DNA of 64,000 nt from Septoria linicola (GCA_024114885.1 CP099420.1:3162001-3226000), one strand, 5' to 3'. Counted from the first letter of the stretch, positions 33,596-46,324 are shown. The notes: generated from the sequence alone by a model not told the origin. Translations and numbers: made by a program.

Positions 33596-34116
33596 ATTGC
33601 TCTGCAGGAGCTGTCGGATCTGCTTGTGGGAGGATTCATCGTTGGAAGATATGAGAGTTGATATATCTTGTCGATAGCCCTAGGCCACAACCTTGCCATA
33701 GCCATGGAGCGGAGAATGCGTTCATATATCCGTGCCCGTCCGCTAGACGGGATCTAGCCACAAGTTTCACGAAACTTGGCCGTATTCGAGCACGCTTGGC
33801 GTCCACGCACAATCAAGCAGGCAGGCAAGCCCGAGGTGGGCTCAATTCTGAGCATACTGAAGGGCTACGAGTGTGCTTGGAACACAGCACACGGAACAGA
33901 GCGAGTTGCCGTAGCCGTTCTGCCCGATTCATGCTGTAATAGCCTGTACCTGTCAGCATGGATGATTCCGGCTCGATACAGCACAGTTGGTGGAACGACA
34001 ACACAAGACGGCGTTGGAGATTGCCCGAAACGGCCAGATAGACAGACAAGTCCGCAAATCTCAATCTTGGCACGATATCATGTAGTGGGAGGACGCTCGA
34101 CGTCTGTCATATCGTT
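33596..34116. other. Intergenic stretch, no gene seen
   Basis: Upstream region of the SDR and 3' flank of the acyl-CoA synthetase; no coding signal recognised. Confidence 0.5.
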
Positions 34117-36168
34117 CTATAGCTTCGCCTTTCCGCTTCCAATGGCCGCCCAATCATCACTGCCATACGGCACGTAGGCGTCGCTGCCAGGCTTCATCCA
34201 GAGAAACAGGTCCTGTCCACCCTCCTTCTCCAGCGTGCCCAGCTTGTCTGGGTCAACACCTTCCTGCCTCAGCCCGACCTTGTTCTGCTTGTGGTTGTGA
34301 ATATGCGAGCTGGCTTTCTGTATCCTCAGGAACACCGGCACGGCATATCTCGGCAGACTCTTGCGACAGTGCTGCAGCACATCTCGTCTCCAACCTTCTT
34401 GGCTTGCAGCTGACGGATCTGAAAGATGCAGGGCAGCGCAGCCTGCACGACCCTCGTACCCAGGCACAGAGACGCCATAGACGTTTGCTTCTGCGATACC
34501 AGGAAAGCGGCCAAGCGTCTCTGCGACTTCTGCTGTCGACACATTCTCTGACTTCCATCGGAACGTGTCGCCCAAGCGGTCCAGGAAGTACCAATGTCCA
34601 TCTGGTCCTCTCCTCAACGCATCGCCTGAGCGGTAGTATAAATCGCCCTTCTTGAACACATTCGTCGCGAATCGCTTGTTGGTGGCTTCATCGTTGCGCC
34701 AGTATCCGCCAAAAGCCTCCTTGCCAGGGACCGCTACAAGAATCTCGCCACCTTCTTCGTAGGGCGTCCGTTCTGCGAAGCCAGTCTTAGGATCCCGATA
34801 GATGTCGCCAGTATCAGTATCGACTCGCACTGGAATGTAGATGTTCTCGAAGTACTTTCTCCAGATAAGACCGTGGTGCCCAACACAGTTGTTGTAATAG
34901 TTGTTACGAGAATAGACGACCAGCGAGAGCATGCCTTCCGAGGAGTTGAAGAATTCGGCGATTTCGGGAATGTTGAAACGTTGCTGCATCTTTGACCAGA
35001 CGTCGGGTCTGAGGCCATTGCCGTATGCCATGCGGAGCTTGTGTGCCCGCTCAAGAGGGTGTGGTGGTGCAGCCAGCAAGTACCGTGCAGTCTCGCCAAC
35101 ATAGATGAACATGGTGCTGCCGCTGTCGTGGATGTCCGGCCAGAAGTTCTTGACACTGAAGCGAGGTGCGATGGCGATTCCGATGCCGGAGAGGAGAGAA
35201 GTACTCGAGGTGACGACGCCAGTGCCGTGGTAAAGAGGCATTGGGGAGTACCAGCAGTCTTTGCCACGGACAGAATTGAATGGCGGATCGAAATGCGATC
35301 CCAACAACCATGTTCGATCAATCATGAACGGACAGCCTTTTGGTAGGCCCGTAGTACCTGTGTACAGCGTAGTCAGTCAACAATTCTGGAGTACAGGTGA
35401 AAAATTAGCTCTTACCTGATGTGTAGATCAAACAATATGGCTGTCGGCCTGACATGCCGCTGCGAAGCGAATCAGGTGGGACGATAGCCTTTCGGGCTTC
35501 GATCTGATTCTTAAGGGTATCGTCGAGCGTCACAAGTCTCATACCACGGGCCTCAATGTCTTGCTGGCTGGCAGTGATCCGTTCTTGGCAGCCAGAATCC
35601 GCATCGATGATCAGGAGCTTACTCTCGCATACTGCCAGGCAGTGCATTAATGCCTTGCCTTCCAGATTGTAATTGATGAATGCTGGTCCTGCACCGATGC
35701 TCAATGTGGCGAACATGATCATGATGAACTCGGCAGAGTTGTGCAGATACATGGCTACGAGGTCGCCGGGCTTGACACCTTGCTCGAGCAACCATTGCGC
35801 GTACCGGGCGGTCTGGTCATGCAATTCCTTGAATGACCAGCTTCGCTCACGAGTCCAGATGGCTCGGTCGTTGGGCTGACGAGCACATGTCTCCGCGAGG
35901 ATGTACCATGGTGAGACTTTGTCGTCCTTGACTACTGCTTGTGAGCGGGGCACTGTGTTGGAGGACAACACAAGGCATACATACCTGCTTGGTTGTAAAC
36001 ACGCTCGGCCTTCTTTGCTTTGAGCAAGATTCGAATATCTCTGGTCAGTTGGAATTTGCCATCGAGGTAGGTAGCCGCAGCAGCAGCCGCTGTAGCTGCG
36101 ACTATACTACAGTCAGTTCTATACCATACAGGCAGTGTCAGTGTAGTGTGTAGCTCACCTAATGCCAT
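34117..36168 (-). CDS. Very-long-chain acyl-CoA synthetase / fatty acid transporter (FATP family)
   Basis: Four exons (36168-36159, 36101-35985, 35934-35416, 35357-34117) encode 628 residues. The 10-base first exon is set by the only acceptor that keeps the frame open (GTAGTATAG). The AMP-binding P-loop YTSGTTGLPKG spans residues 213-223 across the last intron, and the FATP/VLACS features follow (MPLYHGTGVV, GEILVAVPG, YYRSGDALRRGPDGHWYFLDRLGDTFRWKSENVST in pieces). It activates long or very long fatty acids with ATP and CoA. The protein ends in AKL, an acceptable peroxisomal targeting signal type 1, so a peroxisomal role in beta-oxidation is more likely than plasma-membrane uptake. The N-terminus is short and Ala-rich with a weak hydrophobic stretch. 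Divergent from NOP2. Confidence 0.9.
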
Positions 36169-36890
36169 TGGGTTCGCCTCAATGCTGATGTCTGAACAGT
36201 GAGCGACACCAAGTGCTCACAGCTTGGGTGATAGAAAGGGCAGGTATCAATGATCGGCAAGAAAGACAAGGTAAGTGGTATGCCTGTAGCCAAACCTTCT
36301 TACTGCTGACCTACCATTGCGAGCACAACTCACGAAGACAGTAGTGTATTGTTTAGATCCTTGCCCCACCTTAAGTGCGTATCCTCGGGCCAGTTGGACC
36401 GCCTCGGCAGATCAGAAACCCTATTGTGTAACGAAGTGGCGGGCGAGCTGGAAAGCAGTGTCAAGGCACGCGAGACAGTGGCTGATGAAAGCCGGACGAA
36501 ACTCATATCTTCCGTGTTGCTGACTTGGTGTTCGAGGTTGGAGGCTGCACCGCGTGCACCGTGGGATGCGCGTCGCTGATACAGCCTTGACTCTGACAAG
36601 CTCTTCACCGAGATGTTCATGGCTATCGACGAGCTTCGTAACAAACAGCATGCAGTACTTGCTGAATATGTATCTGGACGAGTGAGGTCGCAGGGATGGC
36701 CTGTCAGTGAACGCAGGTGTTTCGGAAGCTTGCCGAAGGGGAAGAGAGTGTAGATACGGGCCGTCGTCGGAGGTCATGCTCGATTGACACCGACGCGTCG
36801 AAAAAGTTCGAGGTCCTCCAAATCTGGCCGGCCAGTCGTGTGAGCTGATTTACCGGAGCTATTCTACAATTGCCATACAAAGTAGTCACG
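36169..36890. promoter_or_regulatory. Divergent intergenic region between acyl-CoA synthetase and NOP2
   Basis: 722 bp between opposite start codons; must contain both promoters. No specific site recognised. Confidence 0.4.
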
Positions 36891-38858
36891 ATGGGAGTTG
36901 GACGTCGCATGGGAAAGAAGCAGGCCGATCCTGGACCTTTGGATGAATCGTTAGTCACGAGGAAGCGCAAGTCGGGCGCACCAACCAACGGCGCTATCAA
37001 AAAGCAGAAAGTCGTCGAGCAGAAGCCTGCGAAGACGCTGAAGCGCTCGCAGACAAATGGCTCCAAGCAGACAGTTCCCGGAAAGCCGATCAAGGTGAAG
37101 AAGCCGAAGAAGGCAGCTCCGCCTCCACCTGCAGACTCCGACGACGACGATGTGGCCGACCTGGACAGCGATGCGATTGGCGAGGTCGGAGGCATTGCAG
37201 AGGACCTGGACTTCGACGATGATTCGTTTGGAAGCGATGCCGACGACTTTGCGGATGCGCCGAGCGACGACGATGTGGACGTGTCGGACACGGAGATCCA
37301 AAAGGGCAAAATGTGGTCCGATGATGAGGATTCGGACGCAGAGGAGACGCTGACTGCTGCCAACATTGCGGGACTGTCGCGAAAACTGGACGACCAGCGA
37401 GCGCAGGAGGCTGCCGAAGCAGAGGAGGAATTGCAGGATGATGCGCTGCAGACGAACATCGCAGCAGCAGAGCTGTCCGACGACGACGAAGAAGGCGGCG
37501 CTTCACGTTTGGCACCAGACTTGCAGCTCCTGCGCACGAGGATCACAGAAATCGTGCGTGTGCTGACGAGCTTCAAGGAGCTGGGCGAGGCGGGGAAGAG
37601 CAGAGCAGAGTACACCCAAAGTCTGCTCAAGGACATTTGCACATACTATGGCTACTCCCCCTTCCTGGCAGAGAGGCTCTTTTCCCTCTTCCCACCACAA
37701 GAGGCACTGCAGTTCTTCGATGCCAACGAGACGCCTCGACCCATGGTCATCCGCACAAACACGCTACGAACACATCGTCGAGACCTTGCTCACTCTTTGA
37801 TCAACCGTGGTGTGACCCTCGAGCCTGTAGGAAAATGGTCCAAAGTTGGCCTGCAGATCTTCGAGTCGCAAGTACCGCTTGGAGCCACGCCAGAATACCT
37901 CGCCGGTCACTACATCTTGCAAGCTGCATCTTCCTTCCTTCCCGTCATGGCTCTTGCACCACAGGAGCATGAGCGAGTACTGGATATGGCAGCCGCTCCA
38001 GGAGGAAAGACGACACATCTTGCGGCCTTGATGCGAAATACTGGAACGATCTTCTCCAACGATTCTAGCAAAGACCGTGCAAAGGGTCTCATTGGTAACA
38101 TACACAGACTGGGTGTGAAGAACACTATTGTCTGCAACTACTCTGCTCTGGAGTTCCCCAAGGTCATGGGCGGTTTCGATCGCGTATTGCTCGATGCGCC
38201 TTGCTCGGGAACTGGTGTCATTGCAAAGGATGCAAGTGTGAAGACCAACAAGACTGAAGCCGACTTCTTGCGATTACCTCATCTGCAGAAACAGCTTCTT
38301 TTGGCTGCAGTGGACTCTGTCGATCACGCGTCCAAGACTGGTGGCTATATTGTATACTCGACATGTTCAGTCATGGTGGAGGAGAACGAGCAGGTCGTGC
38401 AATATGTCTTGAACAAGAGGCCGAACGTGAAGCTTGTGCCGACAGGACTGGTCTTCGGTAAAGAAGGTTTCACTAAATTCCAGTCGAAGCGCTTCCACCC
38501 AAGCATGAAAGAGACGCGACGATACTACCCGCATTCCTACAACGTCGACGGCTTCTTCGTAGCCAAGTTCAAGAAGGTCGCCGTAACGCCGATGAACGCA
38601 GTGAAGGCACAGGGCAGCGCTGAGGACAAGAAGCAGCATGCGAATGGAGGTGCTCATGAGGAATTTGTTGCTGATCATGAGGCGATCGTTGACGATGAAG
38701 AGCAAGGTGAAAAGAAGGATGACTTTGGCGGGTTTGACAGTGAGGAGGACAACAAGATTATCGAAAGAGCGCAAAGAAAGAAGTTGAAGCAGAAGGGACT
38801 GAACCCTAAGGCGACGGAGAGTAAAGCGGTCAAGTCGATGTTGAAGCAGAAGAAGTAA
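36891..38858 (+). CDS. NOP2: 25S rRNA cytosine-C5 methyltransferase Nop2
   Basis: An intronless frame of 655 residues from the ATG at 36891; the frame is open a little further upstream without another ATG. The N-terminal about 220 residues are a Lys- then Asp/Glu-rich nucleolar-type extension. The NOL1/NOP2/Sun catalytic part follows: SAM loop LDMAAAPGGKTTH, motif IV DAPCSGTG with Cys438, and motif VI YSTCSV with the catalytic Cys492, then RRYYPHSYNVDGFFVAKF. Nop2 methylates a cytosine of 25S rRNA and is needed for 60S subunit assembly in the nucleolus. The C-terminus is again lysine-rich. Confidence 0.95.
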   Translation: MGVGRRMGKKQADPGPLDESLVTRKRKSGAPTNGAIKKQKVVEQKPAKTLKRSQTNGSKQTVPGKPIKVKKPKKAAPPPPADSDDDDVADLDSDAIGEVGGIAEDLDFDDDSFGSDADDFADAPSDDDVDVSDTEIQKGKMWSDDEDSDAEETLTAANIAGLSRKLDDQRAQEAAEAEEELQDDALQTNIAAAELSDDDEEGGASRLAPDLQLLRTRITEIVRVLTSFKELGEAGKSRAEYTQSLLKDICTYYGYSPFLAERLFSLFPPQEALQFFDANETPRPMVIRTNTLRTHRRDLAHSLINRGVTLEPVGKWSKVGLQIFESQVPLGATPEYLAGHYILQAASSFLPVMALAPQEHERVLDMAAAPGGKTTHLAALMRNTGTIFSNDSSKDRAKGLIGNIHRLGVKNTIVCNYSALEFPKVMGGFDRVLLDAPCSGTGVIAKDASVKTNKTEADFLRLPHLQKQLLLAAVDSVDHASKTGGYIVYSTCSVMVEENEQVVQYVLNKRPNVKLVPTGLVFGKEGFTKFQSKRFHPSMKETRRYYPHSYNVDGFFVAKFKKVAVTPMNAVKAQGSAEDKKQHANGGAHEEFVADHEAIVDDEEQGEKKDDFGGFDSEEDNKIIERAQRKKLKQKGLNPKATESKAVKSMLKQKK

Positions 38859-39233
38859 AATCGGCTACGCCAGCCGACCTCGATAAATTGTATAACCACG
38901 AACCACTTTCTCCGCCAGGGACGATCGAAGAACGCTCCATCTAGAGTACCGGTCCATCATCACCATGTGTCAGCAGTATGTGTGTATGCACAGCAGCTAA
39001 TCTAACTAGTCGCAGAATCGCACTTGCCAAATCTGCCCCACTTTTGCTCTCGCCGGCGGCATTTGCGATTTCGGCAGGTGCGCCTATCAACGGAACCATC
39101 ACACTTCGCTATGCACAATAAATGGCTGATCTCTGGTACTCCTAGATTGGTTCGATCGAAATATTACGGTTGACTGCAAGCTCCGCAAGTCGCCCACTCA
39201 AGAGTCTCCAACTCACATCATCAAAAGCACGAA
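38859..39233. other. Intergenic stretch, no gene seen
   Basis: 375 bp between two plus-strand genes; 3' flank of NOP2 and promoter region of the amidase. Confidence 0.5.
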
Positions 39234-40972
39234 ATGGGCGACCTTTCCGTGAATGAGAGCGCCAAAGTGCCTTGGGCAGATATTGTGCAGCAGAAACGGG
39301 ACGATCAGTACAAGAAGATATGCACGACACAAGAAGCCATCGCAACCCTACCGCAACAAGACATCGATGCGATCACAGGCATCGACAGCGTGCCCAAGCT
39401 GGCCTCCAAGATTGCCGATGGAGAATTGAAGGCCTCGATCGTTGCTGAAGCATACATCAGCAGGTGAGCACTGTTGTATGACAGAACGCGCACAGCTGAT
39501 ATAACAGCGCAGAGCTATCACATCACACCAGAAGACGAATTGCCTTACAGAGATTATGTTTGACCAAGCTCTGGAGCAAGCTCGTAGACTTGATGAGCCG
39601 GCGACTGTCGGCCCACTCCATGGAGTGCCTATGACTCTGAAGGATCAATTCGATGTCGAGGGCTTTGACACTACACTTGGATATGTAGGCGAGGCGTTCA
39701 AGCCAGCGACGGAGGACGCATTGCTTGTGAAGATCTTGAAGAGAGCTGGTGCTGTCTTTCTGGCAAAGACTAATCTGCCGCAGAGTATCATGGTGAGTAC
39801 TGATTGATAGCACGATTACGAATGCATGACTGTCGCCGTGCCGCCGATCTAGAATTGCGCTCACAAACGAACAGTGGTGCGAAACTGAGAATCCGCTCTT
39901 TGGTCTGACTACGAATCCCATGAATCCAAAGCTTACTCCTGGTGGCTCAACAGGAGGAGAAGGCGCTTTGCTTCACGAGCACGGCAGTCTGGTAGGCTGG
40001 GGAACTGACATAGGTGGCAGCGTGCGCATACCAACTCACATGATGGGCCTTTACTCTCTCAAGCCTAGTAGTGGCAGACTTCCCTATCTAGGCTGTCAAG
40101 TCAGTACAGCAGGCCAAGAACACGTCCCATCAGTCATAGGCCCTATGGCACGCAGTCTGGACTCCATCGAAACAGTGACCCGCACCGTCATCGACGCGGA
40201 GCCGTGGAACGACGACCCAACCTGCCACCGCCTGCCCTGGCAACAAAACATCTACACCTCCATTCAGTCCCGCCCACTCATCATCGGCCTCCTCCTCGAC
40301 GACGGCCACGTCCGTCCCCACCCACCCATAATCCGCATTCTCCACGAAACGGCCTCCAAACTCTCCTCCGCCGGCCACACCATCATCCCCTGGAACCCAG
40401 GCACTCTCCACCCCGAATGCATCCAAGTAATGGACTCTTACTACACCGCCGACGGCGGCGAAGACCTCCGCCGCTCCATCGCTGCCGGCGGCGAACCCAT
40501 GATCCCACATGTCGAAGCCCTCGTGAATCGCGGCAAAGCAATCTCCGTCTACCAATACTGGCAACTCAATCAGCGCAAACGCGCCGTGCAAGCTGCCTAT
40601 TTGAAGAAGTGGAACGAGACGCGTGATCCGGTCAGCGGCAGGAAAGTCGACATCTTACTTATGCCCGTCATGCCGCATAGTGCCGTGAAGCATCGAGCGT
40701 GTAAGTGGGTCGGGTATACCAAAGTGTGGAATCTGCTAGACTACACGGCTGTTGTGCTTCCTGGTGGGAAAGTGGATAAGAAACTTGATCGGAAAGTAGA
40801 GGAGGTGTATGAGGCGAGGAACGAGCTGGATAGATGGAATTGGAGTCTTTACGATCCGGAGGAGATGGATGGGTTGCCTGCCGGTATACAGCTTGTTGGG
40901 CAGAGGTTGGAGGAGGAGAAAGTGTTGGGTGCTGCGAAGGTTGTAGAGGAAGTGTTGAGGAATGCTTCGTAG
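39234..40972 (+). CDS. Amidase (amidase-signature family, acetamidase-like)
   Basis: Three exons (39234-39463, 39513-39792, 39875-40972) with introns of 49 and 82 nt encode 535 residues, the usual length for fungal amidases. The Ser-cisSer-Lys triad is complete: Lys120 in MTLKDQFD, Ser195 in the Gly-rich signature GGSTGGEGALL, and nucleophile Ser219 in GTDIGGSVRIP, with the expected 24-residue Ser-Ser spacing. The enzyme hydrolyses a carboxylic amide to acid and ammonia and is probably cytosolic; fungal relatives include AmdS-type acetamidases used for nitrogen or carbon supply. The exact substrate cannot be read from the sequence. All splice sites keep the frame and restore conserved blocks. 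Confidence 0.92.
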
Positions 40973-42029
40973 AGATCTGTAATCACGGTAGTTGCATGGT
41001 CGCTCTGCATGTTGTTGTTCGCTGCATTCTCCATCTCTCGCTTGAGCGCCTTGGGCGATAGTATCAGCGTGAGATGTCAACGTGTTGCTGGACCAACGTG
41101 ACAAGTTATCAATTCCGCTTCGTTCCACGTCAGCCTAGCTTGGGACATCGCGTTTAAGCACCTGGTGCGGCAAATGCAGAGAAAACATGATGATCAACTC
41201 ATCCAATTCCATTAGTACGTACGTATCAAGCGATGTATGTCTCTCCCTCGATGTAAAAGCCAGCCGTCTCTTCTTTCATCCATCACACTCTTCACTCTTC
41301 AGAGTCACACACACAAAGCAAAGCAGCATCGCAGCGAAGCCTTCGTTAATACATCAGATCGTAGAAGTGAAGTTAAAGCAGCAGCAGCAGGAAAAACAAC
41401 ACGCAGCGAGCAAAAAAGCAGTGCAGAACAGGAACAGCATTTCCAAGACTGTCGAACAAGAAATTCCGGGCTGATGATGATGATCATCGCCCTGCAGCTG
41501 TCGCTAGACAGATGCCAGGGCGAGTATCACTCTCTCCCTTCATATCCAAGCGTGTTGAACTCCTCGTTACGCCCATGTCCCATAGTAAATGCCAAGCTTT
41601 GCATTCGAAACATTTTAAAATCAAAAAACAGCAGCCGTTCAGTATTACCCAGTAAGCATTCGATATCCTCCATCTTTCGATTCTTTCCAGTTATGCAAAA
41701 GTGCATGTAAAGAGTAATGCAGAACGGAGGTCGTTACACAATCATGGGGGTATTGATCTTGGCGGTCGTGGCGGTGGGCAGCGAGCTCCTTGATATCTTT
41801 CTTCTCTACTTTTGTTTTCGTTCTCATATCGATCGTGCGATCATAAGTGATTTGTCGTCATGGTTCTCAAAGCAGTCATCGACAGCTAGAGCTACTGTCG
41901 AGACGCTGATGATGCTAGTCATGCTTTCGTAAGTCATGCTTTCGTCGTTGTCAGTGCGGTGTGGGTATCGAGCCCGACACTGAGCATAGAGGGTAAGGAC
42001 AGTGGTCGCCGGTCTCAGCAGGGGCCGCT
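40973..42029. other. Convergent intergenic stretch, no gene seen
   Basis: About 1 kb between the 3' ends of the amidase and the RRM/R3H gene. CAG-rich and T/C-rich patches around 41240-41420 look like untranslated leader or trailer sequence; no frame has a recognisable domain. Confidence 0.5.
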
Positions 42030-43981
42030 CTAGTGCTCGACAGTAATCTCAGCTGCACTGCTCTGCTGGGAGAGCTCGTCGCTGTTGCGCTGCATGTGGC
42101 CATTTGGCCTACGTGGGAACCCGGCGCCGCGCTCTGGAAGAGGGCCGCGTGGCTGGCGTTCGGGACCACCTTGCAAGGCGCTTCGAGTCTGCGAGCGGTC
42201 GTCGTAGTTTGTGCTGAAAGAGCGGTTGCTACCGATGGGACCTGGATTGCCACTCTCCCAAGATGGGAAGCCTCGGAGGCCGCGTGGGCTACCACCGAAA
42301 CCACCTCCGATGTTCATGTTGCCCAGGCCGTTAATGAGACCAGCAGCGTCTCCACGTTCGGCAAGACCAGATGTCGGTGTCATGAGGGTTGGAGTGTTGG
42401 ACTGGCCGCTCTCTCTGCCAAAGTCCTGTTGAAGTCGTTGTACATTGTTGTTGAGGGCAGCAGGGAAGCTAGCGGTAGATGGTACGGGAGATGGTGTGTA
42501 TGAGCGGAGATCGGCAAAGGACTTGGCGGACCGCAAGTTGGCTCCAGGAGTGAGGCCGTTAGGTGTGTCAGCATAGCCTATGTAGCCGGAGGCTTGGTGA
42601 CGCAAATGCTGCGGAGGATAGTAGCCTTCATTCGTGCGCACATCGCTGAAATCGGTGGTCGCCGCTCTGTTCAGCTGCCGGCGCTGATCAGTCTGGAGGT
42701 TCGAGAGCGAAGGCATTGGTGGGCTCAGGCGCTGACGGCCTTCCTTGTAGACGTGAACAGCTCTACGGTCTGCATCGCCCTTGGATGCGTGTCCTAGACC
42801 CATGTGGTGTGCCAAAGTGTGGACAATCCTGCGCTCCGGAGGAGAGAGGGTTGGTGCAAAGACGAGAAGATCGCGGCCGGTATCCTCCTTGAAGAGGAGT
42901 AGTTTTGTGTAGTACTGCAACGTGGTAGGATCGTTCAGGTCCACTTCTGCGCCAGTGTTGGGATCAGCATACGTGCTGGGAGGGAAGCCAGGGCCAATCT
43001 TTTGACGAGCTGAGACTGGTGATGGAGAGCTAGCATTGATCATGCGCGACCCCAGAGAAGATGCAGAAGCCTGCGTCTGCAAAGTGCTACCGCCCATCGG
43101 CCGGTGCTGTTCTTCGAGCTGGCCTCTCCGCTCTCTCTTTTCGCGCTCAATTCGCTCACGTTCCGCAGCTGGCAACATCTTCTTGTATTCGACTCGCAAT
43201 TTTCGCCCGTTAAGCTCAAAGTGGTTCATCGAGTCGATGACTGTTGCCGTTTCGTCCGGGTTGGTGAAGTTGGCAAAAGCAAGTCCTCTGAACACGCCAT
43301 TGTCGAAGTGGTAGTTAAACGCATACGGCAATGGCAGACCCATCTCGGTCATGATGCCCACAAGCTGCTCTTTCTTGACCGCGAACGGAATGTTCTTGAT
43401 CACGATAGCGGTAGGAATGAGCTCCTCGTCCGGTTCCGAGTGCATATCGTGCCGTCCCATCTGTCCCCCATAGCCTCCCATTCCTGATCCTCCGTACTGA
43501 TTCATGGGCATCTGCTGTTGCTGCTGATCCATCCAGGCCTACACGCTGGTTGTTAGTATGTGACCCAAGGAGATCAGAACTGGTATGGGGAACGTACAGA
43601 AGGAAGGCCCGAGCGGTTTCCTCGCGATGGAGGCTTGCGCAAACCCGATCCGCCGAGTCCATTCAGCGTGTTGTTCTGGCCAAATGCGCCAGCGTTCCAC
43701 GACTGGCCGCCCATTTCATATCCGCCATTTCCGTAGCCGCCTACAGTCGCGTTGCGCATGTCGCTGGGGTTGTATCGAGTGTTGCCGTTGTAAGTTTGCG
43801 CGTGGTCTTCGGCTGTATACAGACCAGATGGGAGATGGCCGTATGCTTCAAACTGCTGGCGCGAGGTTTGGCGGTGGAGCGAATTTTGCCGGGCCGAAGT
43901 TGGAGAGCGGGAGGCCGGATTGTCGTAATACATGTCAGCAAATTGTTGATGCTGCATGTCGGGTGGCTGCCAGAGTGTCAC
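42030..43981 (-). CDS. RNA-binding protein with RRM and R3H domains (PIN4/Cip-like)
   Basis: Exons 43981-43598 and 43538-42030 with a 59-nt intron (GTACGT...GTGTAG) encode 630 residues. After a Gln/Asn/Gly-rich N-terminus and the GLPS-AWM junction restored by splicing, an RRM occurs at about residues 165-250 (RNP2 IVIKNI; RNP1 RGLAFANF). An R3H domain follows near residues 350-380 (RRIVHTLAHHMGLGH with the R-x3-H pair). The rest is Ser/Pro/Gly/Asn-rich and disordered, ending in RGG-like pieces. This layout is that of yeast PIN4 and fission yeast Cip1/Cip2, cytoplasmic RNA-binding regulators tied to stress responses and mRNA stability. Paralogue identity is not certain. Confidence 0.9.
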
Positions 43982-46324
43982 GCTGGCGGTGCGGTGGAGA
44001 GAGTATTTCTACTGCCCGACAGGCCCGCCAAGCTGCTACAGACACTTATACAGCCCACTCGCGTATTGCGGGCGTCAGATCCAGAGTAGCGCAAATGCAC
44101 GCCGGATGTGGTGTTTGGGCAGGTGCGAGGGTTGAGGTGCAGGAAGGCGCGGAGAATATGATGCGGGTATTATTGTTGTTAAAACGTTGCGAGGCACCTG
44201 CAAGCAAGCTTGGTCTGCCTTGACGAGTCGTCCCGGCACACAGTTCGTGATCTCGTGAACCAGTGATGGAGCAGCCAAACAAAGAAAGACTGTACCACGC
44301 CGGAGGTGATGAAGGGATGATCAGACAGGCAGAAGGGAGTGACACCAGGAATGGCGGTGGTGGTGGTAATGTTAAGAAATACACGCACGCTGGAGTCGTA
44401 GAAGCAGCAGGGCGTCAGTGCGCACAGGCTTTACCTCTGTCTCTGTCTCCCTGAAATAACTAACTAGTCGACAGAGTCCTCTCCTTTCTCAAAAAGACAG
44501 GGGCCTCATCAATTTGATCGGCTGGCTACGTCGACTATCGTATTAATATTACCTCTGCGTCCACCACTGAATTGGGTCTCCCAGAGAGTCAACGGGCCAT
44601 GCAACGCAGTGTCCAGGCAGTTGGGAGAAGACAAATTCTGCGATCCACCAGACTGTGACCAGGCCGCGTCCATTCCCATACACACTTGTTGCCTCTGTGG
44701 CCACCATCGTCGCCACTACGTCGCCGCTCCACGGCCAGTCATACCATGTGCAGTCTCTGCTGCATATTGCATGACAGAATGCATCACGGCCGGCGAACAG
44801 CACCCGCCAGCCCACCTGCCGTGCGAGGACTTGGGACACTACTTATGCCTGTGTTGCAAGGATCAGCTCTCGACGAGCAGTAGTGTGCATGGCCGCTTCG
44901 CGTATGGCAAGCCTCCAACTGCGTGTGAGCTTGCAGAGGACATGCGTGTCTCAGAAATGATCAAGCCAATCAGGCTGCGTTGCTAGCTACCACCCTCCCA
45001 CTCGTACGTGCAAATAATCAACTACTTGGTCGTGGAAACTTGTTGCTGGGAAAGAGGGGTCTCTTGCCCGGCGATCGTTTCTGGCCATCCATCTCCCGAA
45101 TTAACCATTTCCCATGCGTCGCGAGGCGTTTGCGGCCCGGCGGCTTCGAATCTCGCCATCGAATCTCGTCACTTCATCAGCCTTTGCTCATCTTGCTTTC
45201 TCGTGCCCCTGCTCGGCGCCGGGCACTACGACCACAAACAACCTCGAGCCTAACTAATACTGTTCAACCAGGGACAAACACGCTGCTGCTGCACGACTTG
45301 ATCAGTAGTGTGTCGAGTGCATGCACAGCAGCAAAGCTGGCTTCCATGTTGCCCGTGTTTGCCTGCTGCATGCGCGGCGTCTCCAACGAGGGGCTGGAGT
45401 ACAGGAGCCCTCGCCATAACCAAGGTCCTGAGGCCGTTACACTGCATCACGACAAGCTGCAACCAACCTTGAAAGCAGGGCTACACAAGGCACGGCTTCC
45501 GCAACCGCCACCCTGTATTGACGGATGCTGCAGCTTCGGACTGGTCAGGTCTGCACGTCGCTCCCTCGCTCGTGCACATGTCGATGGAAGTGGTGCTTCC
45601 ATTGCTTACACGGTCAGTGATTGGATCTCCCGCGATGCGTGACTGGACCTGACAGGTACCAATACCGTATCCCTGGCTTGATCGCGCACTCCATTTATGT
45701 CAGCTGATATGCTTGTTCATTCTCGCACCATTGACAGATTCACTTTCGGTCCTTCCTATCCGACCTTGCCAGCGTCGTCAAAGCACGGAGTATCATAAAT
45801 GAGCTTTGCATTATTTCGGAGAGTCATTTTGATATGAAGCAATTTCAATGTGCAGCTTCAGAACTGATCGCAAATCGACATGGCAACCACAGATGGCTCC
45901 ACACCGCGCTTATAACAAGCTCTGAAACCGACGTGAAACCCGACAACCGATCTTACGGCGAGGACAGTGTTCGTAACAGACTAGGAACAGCTGCCAGACG
46001 TCATTGGACTTTCGAACAACTCATGCATGAACTCGTTCAAGGGTCATGGCTGACCAGGTCCACCCAAGAGACTAAGCAAGCATGGCAAGGACTTGGTGAG
46101 AAAAAGTATATCAAACTTCGGCCACGTTGCGGTGAAAGAAAATCATTGCACTTACGTTCATCATCCGCAATTGACGCGATTGCTATGGAGACCGAACAGG
46201 AGAAGAGCCATCAATGCTGCGGTGAGTTGATGAGCTGAAGTCGGCGAGTCGTTCAGGCATCAGATGGGAAGGACGACACTAGACAAGGAAGATTAGACCG
46301 TAGGCCCGGTTTGGCGTCCGCGAC
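43982..46324. other. Long intergenic stretch, no convincing gene
   Basis: 2.3 kb. Frames at 44609-44986 (Cys-rich, no ATG), 44980-45642 and 45834-46238 (134 codons with an ATG) are open but show no domain, and their composition is not clearly coding. The first part is the upstream region and probably long 5' leader of the RRM/R3H gene. Confidence 0.45.

Noticed and set aside
36704..37642. 312-codon minus-strand frame opposite NOP2
   Set aside because: Ser-rich shadow of the Asp/Glu/Lys-rich NOP2 N-terminus; no independent features.
40130..40626. Frames opposite and overlapping the amidase third exon
   Set aside because: They arise from C-rich codon use in the amidase; the amidase frame holds the catalytic motifs.
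44609..44986. Cys-rich 125-codon frame
   Set aside because: Cysteine pairs such as CCLCGHH looked like a zinc-binding protein, but there is no in-frame ATG at the front, no splice-linked first exon and no clear family.
45834..46238. 134-codon frame with an ATG
   Set aside because: No domain, mixed codon use and no context; kept out of the gene list.
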